Below, in pieces: positions 33,924-42,331 of a stretch of DNA of 64,000 bases. Source of the stretch: Curvibacter sp. PD_MW3 (GTDB taxonomy: Bacteria > Pseudomonadota > Gammaproteobacteria > Burkholderiales > Burkholderiaceae_C). The notes below the pieces were generated by a model, which searched no databases, was not told the origin of the DNA, and was given only the letters and a program-made list of their open reading frames with translations. The translations under genes and the position numbers were made by a program. The stretch is taken from positions 434,001-498,000 of the forward strand of contig NSIV01000001.1 of NCBI GenBank assembly GCA_002633085.1. The letters are read 5' to 3'. Numbering within the stretch: the first letter of the stretch is position 1; the number at the start of each line of letters is the position of its first letter.

Positions 33924-35408
33924 CTATTCGAGTCCCAGTTCCTGGATCTTGCGTGTGATGGTGTTGCGGCCGATGCCGAGCTTGTGTGCCGCTTCGATGC
34001 GGCGCCCCTTGGTATTGAGCAAGGCCGTCAGAATGAGCTTGCGCTCAAAGCGACGACTCAGTTCATCCCACACATCTTCACGGCCGCTGCTCAGCAAGGC
34101 CAGCGCCTCCGCTTCCAACCCACTCTCCCAACCGTCGCCCAACAACGAAACCGTTGGCGCGGGCACTGAAGGAGTGTCCCCTGTGGCGGGGATCGCCGTT
34201 GGGGCAGGTGCAGCCGGCTGCACCGGTACAGCAGCAGCGGTATGACCGCTCTCGCCCACCATGACCTCGGGGGGCAGGTCCTTGGGTTCGATCACTTGCG
34301 CCGGCGCCATGACGGTGAGCCAGTGGCAGATGTTTTCCAACTGGCGCACATTGCCCGGGAAACCGAAACGGCTCAGCCGCTCCAACGCTGCATCAGAGAT
34401 GCGCTTGGGCTCCACGCCGAGTTGACGCGCGCTTTGCTGCAGGAAGTGGCGCGCCAACATGGCCACATCTTCACGGCGCTCGCGCAGGGCCGGCAGGCGC
34501 AAGCGGATGACGTTGAGCCGATGGAACAAGTCCTCCCGGAACACGCCTTCCTTGACGCGTTGCTCCAGGTCCTGGTGCGTGGCGGCAATGACGCGCACAT
34601 TGGCCTTGACCGCGCTATGGCCGCCAACGCGGTAGAAATGACCGTCTGACAACACCCGCAGCAGGCGCGTCTGCAGATCAAACGGCATGTCGCCGATTTC
34701 ATCGAGGAACAGCGTACCACCCTCGGCCTGTTCGAAGCGGCCGCGGCGCATGGTCTGCGCACCGGTGAAGGCACCGCGCTCATGGCCGAACAGCTCACTT
34801 TCCAGCAAGTCCTTCGGAATGGCGGCGGTGTTGATGGCCACAAACGGACCATCGGCGCGCGGCGAGTGCTTGTGCAGTGCACGCGCCACCAATTCCTTGC
34901 CGGAGCCGGACTCACCAGTGATCAGCACCGTGACGTTGCTCTGGCTCAGACGGCCGATGGCGCGAAACACATCCTGCATGGCCGGGGCCTGGCCCAGCAT
35001 CTCGGGCGCGGCACTGATGCTCTCCTGCGCCACTTCCTCGCGCTGGCTTTCTTCCACCGCGCGGTGAATCAACTCGACCGCCTTGGGCAGGTCAAACGGT
35101 TTGGGCAGGTACTCGAAGGCGCCGCCCTGGAAGGCCGAGACGGCACTGTCGAGGTCGGAGAAGGCGGTCATGATGATGACCGGCAGGCCGGGGTAACGCG
35201 CCTTGACCTTCTCCAGCAGTTCCAGGCCGGAGCCACCAGGCATGCGAATGTCGCTCACCAGGACCTGGGGGCCGTCTTCGTCATCGAGCGCGGCCAGCAC
35301 GTCGCGCGGGTTGGTGAAGCTGCGTGTGGGCAGTTGCTCGCGCAACAGTGCTTTTTCCAGCACGAAGCGGATGGACTGGTCATCATCAACGATCCAAATC
35401 GGCTTCAT
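33924..35408 (-). CDS. ntrC: nitrogen regulator NtrC
   Basis: 494 residues. REC domain with Asp53 (V-S-D-I-R-M-P), sigma-54-interacting AAA+ domain with Walker A G-E-S-G-S-G-K-E (165-172) and G-A-F-T-G-A (212-217), and a Fis-type helix-turn-helix at the end (K-G-R-R-I-E-A-A-H-K-L-G-I-G-R-N-T-I-T). Activates glnA and other nitrogen genes with sigma-54 when phosphorylated by NtrB. A Pro/Ala-rich linker (about 380-430) separates AAA and HTH. Preceded by ntrB with a 37-bp gap. Confidence 0.97.
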   Translation of the reverse strand: MKPIWIVDDDQSIRFVLEKALLREQLPTRSFTNPRDVLAALDDEDGPQVLVSDIRMPGGSGLELLEKVKARYPGLPVIIMTAFSDLDSAVSAFQGGAFEYLPKPFDLPKAVELIHRAVEESQREEVAQESISAAPEMLGQAPAMQDVFRAIGRLSQSNVTVLITGESGSGKELVARALHKHSPRADGPFVAINTAAIPKDLLESELFGHERGAFTGAQTMRRGRFEQAEGGTLFLDEIGDMPFDLQTRLLRVLSDGHFYRVGGHSAVKANVRVIAATHQDLEQRVKEGVFREDLFHRLNVIRLRLPALRERREDVAMLARHFLQQSARQLGVEPKRISDAALERLSRFGFPGNVRQLENICHWLTVMAPAQVIEPKDLPPEVMVGESGHTAAAVPVQPAAPAPTAIPATGDTPSVPAPTVSLLGDGWESGLEAEALALLSSGREDVWDELSRRFERKLILTALLNTKGRRIEAAHKLGIGRNTITRKIQELGLE

Positions 35409-35445
35409 GTCGTGGCTTACCTCAGGTCATGTTGCCGTGAACGAT

Positions 35446-36516
35446 TCAGGGCAACGGGATCAAAATCTTGAAATCAGTCCGGCCCGGCTCGCTGTCACAC
35501 TCGATCAGGCCATGGTGCTGCTGCACAAACGTCTGTGCCAACGTCAGCCCCAGGCCGGAGCCGCCCTCCCGTCCCGATACCAGCGGATAGAAGATGCGGT
35601 CCTTGATCGAGTCTGGCACGCCAGGCCCGTTATCAATCACATGCAATTCCAGTGCCAGTTTGTAGCGTTGTTTGCCAAAAGTAGTTTGACGCGCAACCCG
35701 GGTGCGGAATGTCAGTTGCGCATCACCGGCCGCCACACGCTCTGCCAGGGCATGGCAGGCGTTGTGGGCGATGTTGAGCACCGCCTGGATCAGTTGCTCG
35801 CGGTCGCCCCGGAATTCAGGAATCGAGGTGTCGTAATCGCGCACCACACGCAGACCACGAGGAAACTCGGCCAGGATCAGCGAGCGGACACGCTCGCACA
35901 CCTCATGGATGTTGACGTCGCCCACCACGTGCGGGCGGCGGTGCGGGGCCAGCAGACGGTCCACCAGGGTCTGCAGCCGGTCGGCCTCATGGATGATGAC
36001 ACGCGTGTACTCGGTCAGCTCGCGCGATTCGATTTCCATCTCCAGCAGCTGCGCCGCACCACGGATGCCGCCCAAGGGGTTCTTGATCTCGTGCGCCAGG
36101 TTGCGGATCAGCTCCTTGTTGGCCTGGGCCTGGTCCAGCAGGCGTTCCTCGCGCTCCTGGCGCGCCTGCTGCTCCAGCGGCAGCAGTTCGACCACGATTT
36201 CGTCGGTGTGGTCGGTCTGCGTCACGATCACGTGCACGGGCAGCAGATCGCGGTTGGGGCGCTTGAGCCAGGCGTCGTAACGCAGCGCGGCAAAGTCGTT
36301 GCTCTTGACGCCGGCCAGGGCATTACGCAACACCTGCGGCTCAGTGAAGCTGTCCGCCAGATCGGTGCCGACAATCAGTCGGCGCGAGGTTCCCAGTGCG
36401 TCCTCCAGCGCGGCGTTGGCAAACAGCACCGCACCGTCACTGTGCAGCACCGCCACCAGGGTGGCGAGCAGATCGAAGGTCTGGAAACGGGAGGAGGATG
36501 AGATGGACTTTTTCAA
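35446..36516 (-). CDS. ntrB: nitrogen sensor kinase NtrB
   Basis: 356 residues, cytoplasmic. PAS domain (about 15-110), phosphoacceptor His142 in N-L-A-H-E-I-K-N-P-L-G-G and a HATPase domain (D-N-G-P-G-V, G-G-S-G-L-G-L-T). It phosphorylates or, with PII, dephosphorylates NtrC according to nitrogen status. No ATG lies near the N-terminus; the start is a TTG at 36516 after AGGCGG, which probably keeps expression low. Five bp separate it from the upstream DUF4124 gene. Confidence 0.96.
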   Translation of the reverse strand: MKKSISSSSRFQTFDLLATLVAVLHSDGAVLFANAALEDALGTSRRLIVGTDLADSFTEPQVLRNALAGVKSNDFAALRYDAWLKRPNRDLLPVHVIVTQTDHTDEIVVELLPLEQQARQEREERLLDQAQANKELIRNLAHEIKNPLGGIRGAAQLLEMEIESRELTEYTRVIIHEADRLQTLVDRLLAPHRRPHVVGDVNIHEVCERVRSLILAEFPRGLRVVRDYDTSIPEFRGDREQLIQAVLNIAHNACHALAERVAAGDAQLTFRTRVARQTTFGKQRYKLALELHVIDNGPGVPDSIKDRIFYPLVSGREGGSGLGLTLAQTFVQQHHGLIECDSEPGRTDFKILIPLP

Positions 36517-36521
36517 GCCGC

Positions 36522-37007
36522 CTATTTTGACGCAGTTGGCGTGCTCACGCGGCCCAATTCGCGCCGAATGCCGGCGATATCGCTGTCATTGCGCTCAATA
36601 TTGGCCTTGAGCTCGGCCACGCGGTCCAGGTACTTCTGGTGGTTGCGTGTCTCAGGCCCGAGTTTTTCCGGCTCGCCGTTGTTGTAGTCCTTGAGCAGTT
36701 CCTCACGCCGGAGTTCGGCCTTGCGCAATTCGGACTCCAGGATCAGCCGTGCATCGGAGTCGCGTGAACGCTGCTCAGGGGTGTCAATGCGCGAGCCGGC
36801 CTGGGCGGCAGACGCCACGCGCAGCGGCGCCGGACGCTGGTTCTGCACCACCGTGACGTTGCCGCCGTCGAGCAGCTTGCAGCGGCCTTTTTGCGACTCG
36901 GAAATCGTGTTGGTGTACTCATTGCCGCAACGGTAAATTCGGCCTTGAGCGTGACCATTTGCTACGAAAAGTGTAGCAACCAACGGGATTAATAATGCGT
37001 ATTTCAT
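36522..37007 (-). CDS. exported DUF4124-like protein
   Basis: 161 residues. Signal peptide (cleavage after A-N-G-H-A), then Y-R-C-G-N-E-Y-T-N as in DUF4124 proteins, and a C-terminal charged coiled coil (about 80-155). Two Cys (residues 27 and 43) could pair in the periplasm. It sits between glnA and ntrB, which I recall as a common order in Comamonadaceae, but a role in nitrogen control is not shown. Confidence 0.78.
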   Translation of the reverse strand: MKYALLIPLVATLFVANGHAQGRIYRCGNEYTNTISESQKGRCKLLDGGNVTVVQNQRPAPLRVASAAQAGSRIDTPEQRSRDSDARLILESELRKAELRREELLKDYNNGEPEKLGPETRNHQKYLDRVAELKANIERNDSDIAGIRRELGRVSTPTASK

Positions 37008-37098
37008 GCTTTCTCTCCACGCATCGAAAGATGCAGGGGCGGTCTATCAGTATCCCTCAAAGCCCGGGAAAGTCCAACGCTGTTAACACTCTGAAAAC

Positions 37099-37127
37099 AA
37101 AAAGGACGGCCGCAGCCGTCCTTTTTT
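37099..37127. terminator. bidirectional intrinsic terminator after glnA
   Basis: Perfect 12-bp stem AAAAAGGACGGC / GCCGTCCTTTTT with a CGCA tetraloop. T-runs exist on both strands, so it works for glnA and for anything arriving on the plus strand. It separates glnA from the DUF4124-ntrB-ntrC genes. Confidence 0.93.
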
Positions 37128-37167
37128 GGCGACACACTGTGGATACCCACAGTGCCCGACACCCCGA

Positions 37168-38583
37168 TTACAGGGAGTAGTACATGTCGTACTCGACCGG
37201 ATGCACGGCCATGCGGAAGCGGGTGACTTCCTGCATCTTGAGTTCGATGTAGGCATCGAGCATGCTGTCGGTGAACACGCCGCCCTTGGTCAGGAAGGCG
37301 CGGTCCTTGTCCAGGTGCTCCAGCGCCTGGTCCAGGCTGTGGCAAACGGTCGGCACCAACTTGTCCTCTTCCGGGGGCAGGTGGTACAGGTCCTTGGAGG
37401 CAGCTTCGCCCGGATGGATCTTGTTTTCCACACCGTCCAGACCGGCCATCAGCAAGGCGGCGAAGCCGAGGTAGGGGTTCATCAGCGGATCGGGGAAGCG
37501 GGCTTCCACGCGACGGCCCTTCGGGTTGGCCACGAACGGGATACGGATCGAGGCCGAACGGTTCTTGGCCGAGTAAGCCAGCTTCACCGGGGCTTCGAAG
37601 TGCGGCACCAGGCGCTTGTAGCTGTTGGTACCGGGGTTGGTGATGGCGTTCAGGGCACGGGCGTGCTTGATGATGCCGCCGATGTAGTACAGGGCGAAAT
37701 CGCTCAGGCCGGCGTAGCCGTCACCGGCAAACAGGTTCTTGCCGTCTTTCCAGACCGACTGGTGCACGTGCATGCCGCTGCCGTTGTCGCCGTGGTAGGG
37801 CTTGGGCATGAACGTCGCCGTCTTGCCGTAGGCGTTGGCGACGTTGTGGATCACGTACTTTTGCAGCATGGTCCAGTCAGCGCGCTCGACCAGGGTGCTG
37901 AACTTGGTACCGATTTCGTTCTGGCCCGCGCCCGCCACTTCGTGGTGGAACACTTCGACCGGGATGCCCAGCGATTCGAGAATCAGGGACATTTCGGCGC
38001 GCATGTCTTGCGTGCTGTCGACCGGGGGCACCGGGAAATAGCCGCCCTTGACGGTGGGACGGTGGCCGCGGTTGCCGCCTTCGAGCTTGGAGCCGGTGTT
38101 CCAGGGAGCTTCGTATTCCTCGATCTCGTAGAAGGTGTTGTGGGGCTCAGTGCTCCAGCGCACGCCGTCGAAAATGAAGAACTCGGGTTCCGGACCGAAA
38201 TAGGCGGCGTCGCCGATACCGGAAGCCTTCAGGTAGGCCTCGGCACGCTTGGCGATGGAACGCGGATCGCGGTCATAGGACTTGCCATCGCTGGGCTCGA
38301 CCACATCGCAGGTCAGGATGATGGTGGTTTCTTCAAAGAAGGGGTCGATGTTGGCCGAGTTCGGGTCCGGCATGAGCAACATGTCGGAGGCTTCAATGCC
38401 TTTCCAGCCGGCGATCGAAGAACCGTCGAACGCATGGCCCGACGTGAACTTGTCTTCATCAAAGTGAGAGACGGGCACCGTGGTGTGCTGCTGTTTGCCA
38501 CGGGTGTCGGTGAAGCGGAAGTCAACAAACTTGACTTCGTTTTCCTTCACCATCTTCATCACGTCTGCGACGGTCTTGGCCAT
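37168..38583 (-). CDS. glnA: glutamine synthetase, type I
   Basis: 471 residues, ATP-dependent glutamine formation from glutamate and ammonia. Seen: D-G-S-S-I-A-G-W, metal site [13 protein letters not shown], and the adenylylation loop with Tyr400 in D-L-Y-H-L-P-P-E-E, the target of GlnE under nitrogen excess. ATG 38583 with AGGAG upstream is chosen over the longer frame to 38661, which runs through the promoter. Transcription is expected from the sigma-54 promoter at 38631-38646 with NtrC upstream. Confidence 0.98.
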   Translation of the reverse strand: MAKTVADVMKMVKENEVKFVDFRFTDTRGKQQHTTVPVSHFDEDKFTSGHAFDGSSIAGWKGIEASDMLLMPDPNSANIDPFFEETTIILTCDVVEPSDGKSYDRDPRSIAKRAEAYLKASGIGDAAYFGPEPEFFIFDGVRWSTEPHNTFYEIEEYEAPWNTGSKLEGGNRGHRPTVKGGYFPVPPVDSTQDMRAEMSLILESLGIPVEVFHHEVAGAGQNEIGTKFSTLVERADWTMLQKYVIHNVANAYGKTATFMPKPYHGDNGSGMHVHQSVWKDGKNLFAGDGYAGLSDFALYYIGGIIKHARALNAITNPGTNSYKRLVPHFEAPVKLAYSAKNRSASIRIPFVANPKGRRVEARFPDPLMNPYLGFAALLMAGLDGVENKIHPGEAASKDLYHLPPEEDKLVPTVCHSLDQALEHLDKDRAFLTKGGVFTDSMLDAYIELKMQEVTRFRMAVHPVEYDMYYSL

Positions 38584-38630
38584 CAGATACTCCTGGTTGA
38601 ATGGTTGGTTGAAAATTTCATGGGCATGAA

Positions 38631-38646
38631 TGCAGTTTCTGTGCCA
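38631..38646 (-). promoter_or_regulatory. sigma-54 promoter of glnA
   Basis: On the minus strand TGGCACAGAAACTGCA fits the -24/-12 consensus TGGCAC-N5-TTGCA with one mismatch and exact GG to GC spacing. Start of transcription would be near 38620, giving a leader of about 37 nt to the ATG. Confidence 0.85.
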
Positions 38647-38747
38647 ATCTGGTTTCTGCATGGCTGCGCCGAACCCCGCATTTTGCCTTCAGTTTGGCCT
38701 CGTTCGACACGACCCCCAGCATCAATTTCTGGATTTCACGTCAAATA

Positions 38748-38764
38748 CGCACCATATAAGTGCA
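38748..38764 (-). promoter_or_regulatory. NtrC-binding site, proximal
   Basis: Minus-strand TGCACTTATATGGTGCG matches the NtrC consensus TGCACC-N4-TGGTGCA at 11 of 13 fixed positions. Centre about 136 bp upstream of the predicted start. Confidence 0.8.
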
Positions 38765-38771
38765 ATCAATA

Positions 38772-38788
38772 AGCACCAAAAATGTGCA
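38772..38788 (-). promoter_or_regulatory. NtrC-binding site, distal
   Basis: Minus-strand TGCACATTTTTGGTGCT matches the NtrC consensus at 11 of 13 fixed positions. Centre 24 bp from the proximal site, as expected for cooperative dimers. Confidence 0.8.
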
Positions 38789-38791
38789 TTG

Positions 38792-39625
38792 CTATTTGCG
38801 CACCAATTCAGGGCCTAATTTGACGCCCTGCTGGTGCAAGCCCGTCAACAACTCCGGGTAGGCCAATGCCACCCGATCGGGCGCCCCTTTGACGCCGAGT
38901 TCGATATGCCGGCCGTGCTGCGGGTGATCCACGCTGGGCAGGCTGAACACCTTGACGCCGTCAAAGCGACGCTCGAGATCTTCCATCAGTGGCGTCAAGG
39001 TGGCCTCCATCGAACCATAGACGATGACCGACTGCTCGACCCAGGCGGCCTGGCGGAACAGGTGGCGGTAATGGGTGTCCAGCACCCACTCGATCATCGG
39101 CCAGGCCATCACCGGGAAACCCGGCACGAAATGCACCGCACCGCCGTCCGCACCCTGGTAGCTGAAGCCCGGGATCTTGTTGTAGGGGTTCGGAATGATG
39201 TCGGCCCCCTGCGGAAACACGCCCATGTTGAGGCGGTGGATGTTGTCGGCCCGGTCCGGCTCGTAAGGCGTGCCCTGCTCCCGCGCCACGTCCTGCATGC
39301 GCTCACGGATCAGGCTTTCGGCTTGCGGGTGCAAGGCCAGCTCGACACCCAGGGCGCGCGCTGCACATTGGCGGGTGTGGTCGTCGGGCGTGGCACCGAT
39401 GCCGCCACAGGAGAACACCACCTCGCCGGAGGTGAAAGCACGTGCCAGCGTGGCGGTGATGCGGTCCGGCGAATCGCCCACGTAGTCGGCATGCGCCAGT
39501 TGCAGGCCGCGCGCGTGCAACAGCTCGATCACCTTGGGCAGGTGTTTGTCGGCCCGCTTGCCGGAGAGGATTTCGTCGCCGATGATGATGAGACTGAATT
39601 CAGGCACGGGGCTGGTCGTCGGCAT
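38792..39625 (-). CDS. molybdopterin-binding/CinA-like protein
   Basis: 277 residues. N-terminal MoaB/MogA-like fold: F-S-L-I-I-I-G-D-E-I-L-S-G-K-R-A-D-K-H and S-C-G-G-I-G-A-T-P-D-D-H-T. It matches the N-terminal half of CinA-type proteins without the C-terminal nicotinamide-nucleotide amidase. Such stand-alone forms are annotated competence/damage-inducible protein A or molybdopterin-binding; a role in repair of damaged nicotinamide nucleotides is possible. The ATG at 39625 overlaps the EI24 gene by 26 bp; a GTG at 39607 is an alternative start. Confidence 0.85.
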   Translation of the reverse strand: MPTTSPVPEFSLIIIGDEILSGKRADKHLPKVIELLHARGLQLAHADYVGDSPDRITATLARAFTSGEVVFSCGGIGATPDDHTRQCAARALGVELALHPQAESLIRERMQDVAREQGTPYEPDRADNIHRLNMGVFPQGADIIPNPYNKIPGFSYQGADGGAVHFVPGFPVMAWPMIEWVLDTHYRHLFRQAAWVEQSVIVYGSMEATLTPLMEDLERRFDGVKVFSLPSVDHPQHGRHIELGVKGAPDRVALAYPELLTGLHQQGVKLGPELVRK

Positions 39626-40505
39626 GGGTGTCGTGAGGCAAGGTGGGGTTGTCGATGGCGGCCGGCACCGGGCTGGCTGGGCTGGGCATCGGCACGGTCG
39701 ATGCTGCAACAGCTTCAGACCGCAGGGCATCCAGCGCGGCCAGGCAGAAATGCGCGAACCACAGCGAGGAAAAGGCAAAAACGAAGGTGTAGATCCAGAT
39801 CGCCAGCGGCACCAGCAGCGGCGCGAACACGATGGCCATGGCGCCCACCGCCCAGATCAGACCGGGCGCGGCCCCCAGGTAGCCGGTCAGGATGCCGATA
39901 GCCAGCATCCACAGACGATGGCGGCGCAACAACTCGGCGCGCTCCTCGCGGCTGGCATGCTCGGCCAGCGTGTCGTAGGCCATCACGCGGTAGGTCAGCC
40001 AGCCCCAGACCAGCGGCGGCAAGACCACCACCAGGGGTGGAATCAGCCACAAGGGCACGGACACCACCAGCGCCAGCGCCGCCAGCAAGGAGGTGCCCAA
40101 GGCAAACAGCAGGCCGCGCCAGAAGGAGCCGCCATGGCGGCGCTCCAGGCGGGGGAAACGCCGCTCCGCCACCAGCGCCACCAGCGACGGCGTCATGAAC
40201 GAGGCCACTGCCAGCAACGACAGGATGATGATGACCGGCAAGGTGAGCATGAGCAGCACCAGCGGCGCCACCACGCTGCGCAGGTTGCCGGCCCCCACGC
40301 TCTCCAGCCAGCGCATCAGGCTTTCCAGCAGCGCCAACTCGCCCAGCCAAGCTTGCACGGCCTGCACCGCCGGTTCCCAGAAGAAATAGACCAGACCACC
40401 GGACAAGGCCACCATCAGCACCAGCGGCAGGAAGGACAGCGCGATGACACGCGGCCGCAGCGAATACACCAGGGCACGCCAGAAAGAGTCCAGAAACAGG
40501 TTCAT
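39600..40505 (-). CDS. EI24-domain inner-membrane protein (CysZ-like)
   Basis: 301 residues with about six hydrophobic segments and a Pro/Ala-rich cytoplasmic tail (last 45 residues). It fits the EI24/CysZ family (W-R-A-L-V-Y-S-L-R-P-R-V near the start). CysZ moves sulfate, but this distant member cannot be assigned that. The ATG 40505 is preferred; another in-frame ATG lies 12 bp upstream. It overlaps the next gene downstream. Confidence 0.8.
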   Translation of the reverse strand: MNLFLDSFWRALVYSLRPRVIALSFLPLVLMVALSGGLVYFFWEPAVQAVQAWLGELALLESLMRWLESVGAGNLRSVVAPLVLLMLTLPVIIILSLLAVASFMTPSLVALVAERRFPRLERRHGGSFWRGLLFALGTSLLAALALVVSVPLWLIPPLVVVLPPLVWGWLTYRVMAYDTLAEHASREERAELLRRHRLWMLAIGILTGYLGAAPGLIWAVGAMAIVFAPLLVPLAIWIYTFVFAFSSLWFAHFCLAALDALRSEAVAASTVPMPSPASPVPAAIDNPTLPHDTHADDQPRA

Positions 40506-40543
40506 GGCGCGAAGCATACCTGCGTTGGCATGACAGTGAAATG

Positions 40544-41497
40544 TCAGGCGCGGCCAACCAGGCGCTTGAGCCCCAGCCACTGCTGGGCCCAGAAACCCTG
40601 CCCGTAATCCCGCCCCTGTTCCACCTGGTCGCGCACGCCGGTCGGGTCGAAGCGCTGCTCGAAATTGGCGGTGCCAAAGAGCATGTCCCACCAAGGCAGC
40701 AGCACGCCAAAGTTATGCCCACCGAGCACTTTGCCTGGCGACTCGTGCCCAATGCCGATGCTGTGGTGCAGCCGGTGAAAACGCGGGCTGATCCACAGCC
40801 GCTCACCCCAACGCCCGAAGGACAGGCGCAGGTTGGCATGCTGGAAGCTTTCGCTGAGCTGGGTGAAGGCGACGATGGCAACGAACTGCCCCGGCGCCAC
40901 ACCGATCAGCTGGGCGACGCCGACCACGATGACGTCGCGCAGCAGGTCGTCGAGCAAGTGGTTGCGGTTGTCGCTCCACATCGTCATCTGGCGCTGCGCG
41001 TGGTGCAGCGCATGCAGGCGCCACCACCACTCGAACTGGTGCTGGCCACGGTGGATCCAGTAGTCGACAAAGTCGAACACCACCAGGTACAGCAGCAGGC
41101 TGACCAACGGCAGGTCGGTCACGCCAGGCCAGAGGTCGTCCAGATGGAACGTGACCAGTCCGGCCACGCGCAGTTCGCCGAACAAGTCGTCCAGCAGCGG
41201 CGTGAGCGAGAAGAACAGCACCAGGCGGAACAGGCCGAGGCGGTGGATCAAGGTGTAGAGCACATCGACGCGCACGGTAGCCCTGTCGGTCACGGACTCG
41301 ACCGGGCGCCAACGCTGCAGTGGCCCGATGACGACCAGCAGCACGATCAGCTGCAGCAGCCCGACCAGCAACCAGCCGGTGGCGTCATAGGCATCCTCCA
41401 GCCGGTTGCCCAAGCCCAGCGAGAAGGCCAGTGGCTGCACCAGTGCTTCAAACAGCCACTCCTGCAAGTCGGCGAATGCGTTGGCCAGGGCTTCCAT
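40544..41497 (-). CDS. fatty acid hydroxylase/sterol desaturase family protein
   Basis: 317 residues, membrane-bound di-iron hydroxylase. Three His boxes: H-R-G-Q-H, H-A-L-H-H and H-R-L-H-H, with a further H-N-F. Four to five hydrophobic segments. Members hydroxylate or desaturate lipids; this one may modify hopanoid-like or fatty acyl lipids, but the substrate is unknown. Encoded 3 bp after the deacetylase gene. Confidence 0.9.
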   Translation of the reverse strand: MEALANAFADLQEWLFEALVQPLAFSLGLGNRLEDAYDATGWLLVGLLQLIVLLVVIGPLQRWRPVESVTDRATVRVDVLYTLIHRLGLFRLVLFFSLTPLLDDLFGELRVAGLVTFHLDDLWPGVTDLPLVSLLLYLVVFDFVDYWIHRGQHQFEWWWRLHALHHAQRQMTMWSDNRNHLLDDLLRDVIVVGVAQLIGVAPGQFVAIVAFTQLSESFQHANLRLSFGRWGERLWISPRFHRLHHSIGIGHESPGKVLGGHNFGVLLPWWDMLFGTANFEQRFDPTGVRDQVEQGRDYGQGFWAQQWLGLKRLVGRA

Positions 41498-41500
41498 GGC

Positions 41501-42331
41501 TCAATTCTCGCGTGGACGCCGGCCGTCCATCCAGCCCCGATAGGCCGGGTGCTCGCGCAGGGTGCGGAAGCAGAAACCGCGGTCTTTCAAGCCCATGAGG
41601 AGCGGCTCCAGCACGCTGGGCGCCCACGGGTCCTTGCGCGACCAGATGCCCAGGTGCGCCATCAGAATGTCACCCGGCCGGATGTCGCGCAAGGCCTTCT
41701 TCAGCAGCGCGGCGTTGCTGTAGGTCTCGCTCGGCAACTCGTCACCGAGGAAGCCGGCCGCGGCCCAGCCCACGTGCGCATAGCCGCAGCCCTTGGCGGC
41801 CGCCAGCAGCGCCGGCGAGGTCTTGCCGCCGGGGGCGCGGAACAGGGGCAGCGCCGGCTTACCGGTGAGTTGTTGCAGCCGGTTGGACGCGGCCTGGATC
41901 TGCGTGCAGTACTGCCGCGCATCCCAGACCATCTCGCGCCCTTCGTCGGCACCGGCCGAGGGCCGCACGCGAAAACGCGGTGCCCCGCCCTCGCTGGCAA
42001 CGTCAGCCCGCCAGTAAACGTGGTCCAGCGTGTGCGAGGCGAATTCATGGCCTTCGGCGGCACGGGCGCGCCACCAGGGCGCCCAGTGCTCGCCCAGGCT
42101 GCCGTCGCCGACGCGGCTGCGCTCCTGGGCGGCGAAGAAGGTCGCCCGCACCTGCTGGCGCTGCAGCACCTCGGCCACCAGTTCGGCCACGCCCATGTGG
42201 CCGGTGTCAAACGTCAGGTAGACCGGTTTCTTGCAGTCTTTTGGGGCCTCAGGCCTTGCCGTATTTGCGTCAGAAGCTATCGAAACGATAGCAACCAAAA
42301 GGCCTGACAGCAGCTTACTGGCGCGGCGCAT
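41501..42331 (-). CDS. exported polysaccharide deacetylase-like protein
   Basis: 276 residues with a signal peptide (S-K-L-L-S-G-L-L-V-A-I-V-S-I-A) and a NodB-type domain: motif 1 Y-L-T-F-D-T-G-H, motif 2 S-H-T-L-D-H, motif 3 R-A-P-G-G, motif 5 L-M-A-H-L-G. In motif 1 the second Asp of the usual T-F-D-D is Thr, so metal binding may be altered. The ATG 42331 overlaps the YncE-like gene by 17 bp. The start of the gene contains a palindromic repeat head (42276-42292). Periplasmic peptidoglycan or polysaccharide deacetylation is the likely role. Confidence 0.85.
   Translation of the reverse strand: MRRASKLLSGLLVAIVSIASDANTARPEAPKDCKKPVYLTFDTGHMGVAELVAEVLQRQQVRATFFAAQERSRVGDGSLGEHWAPWWRARAAEGHEFASHTLDHVYWRADVASEGGAPRFRVRPSAGADEGREMVWDARQYCTQIQAASNRLQQLTGKPALPLFRAPGGKTSPALLAAAKGCGYAHVGWAAAGFLGDELPSETYSNAALLKKALRDIRPGDILMAHLGIWSRKDPWAPSVLEPLLMGLKDRGFCFRTLREHPAYRGWMDGRRPREN
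42250..42294. repeat. repeat-like sequence inside the deacetylase signal-peptide region
   Basis: The palindrome GCTATCG-AAA-CGATAGC (42276-42292) continues on the minus strand into sequence containing GCAAG and AAGGCCTGA, the same order as the repeat at 24532-24598. It is read as codons 14-28 of the deacetylase. Confidence 0.4.
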
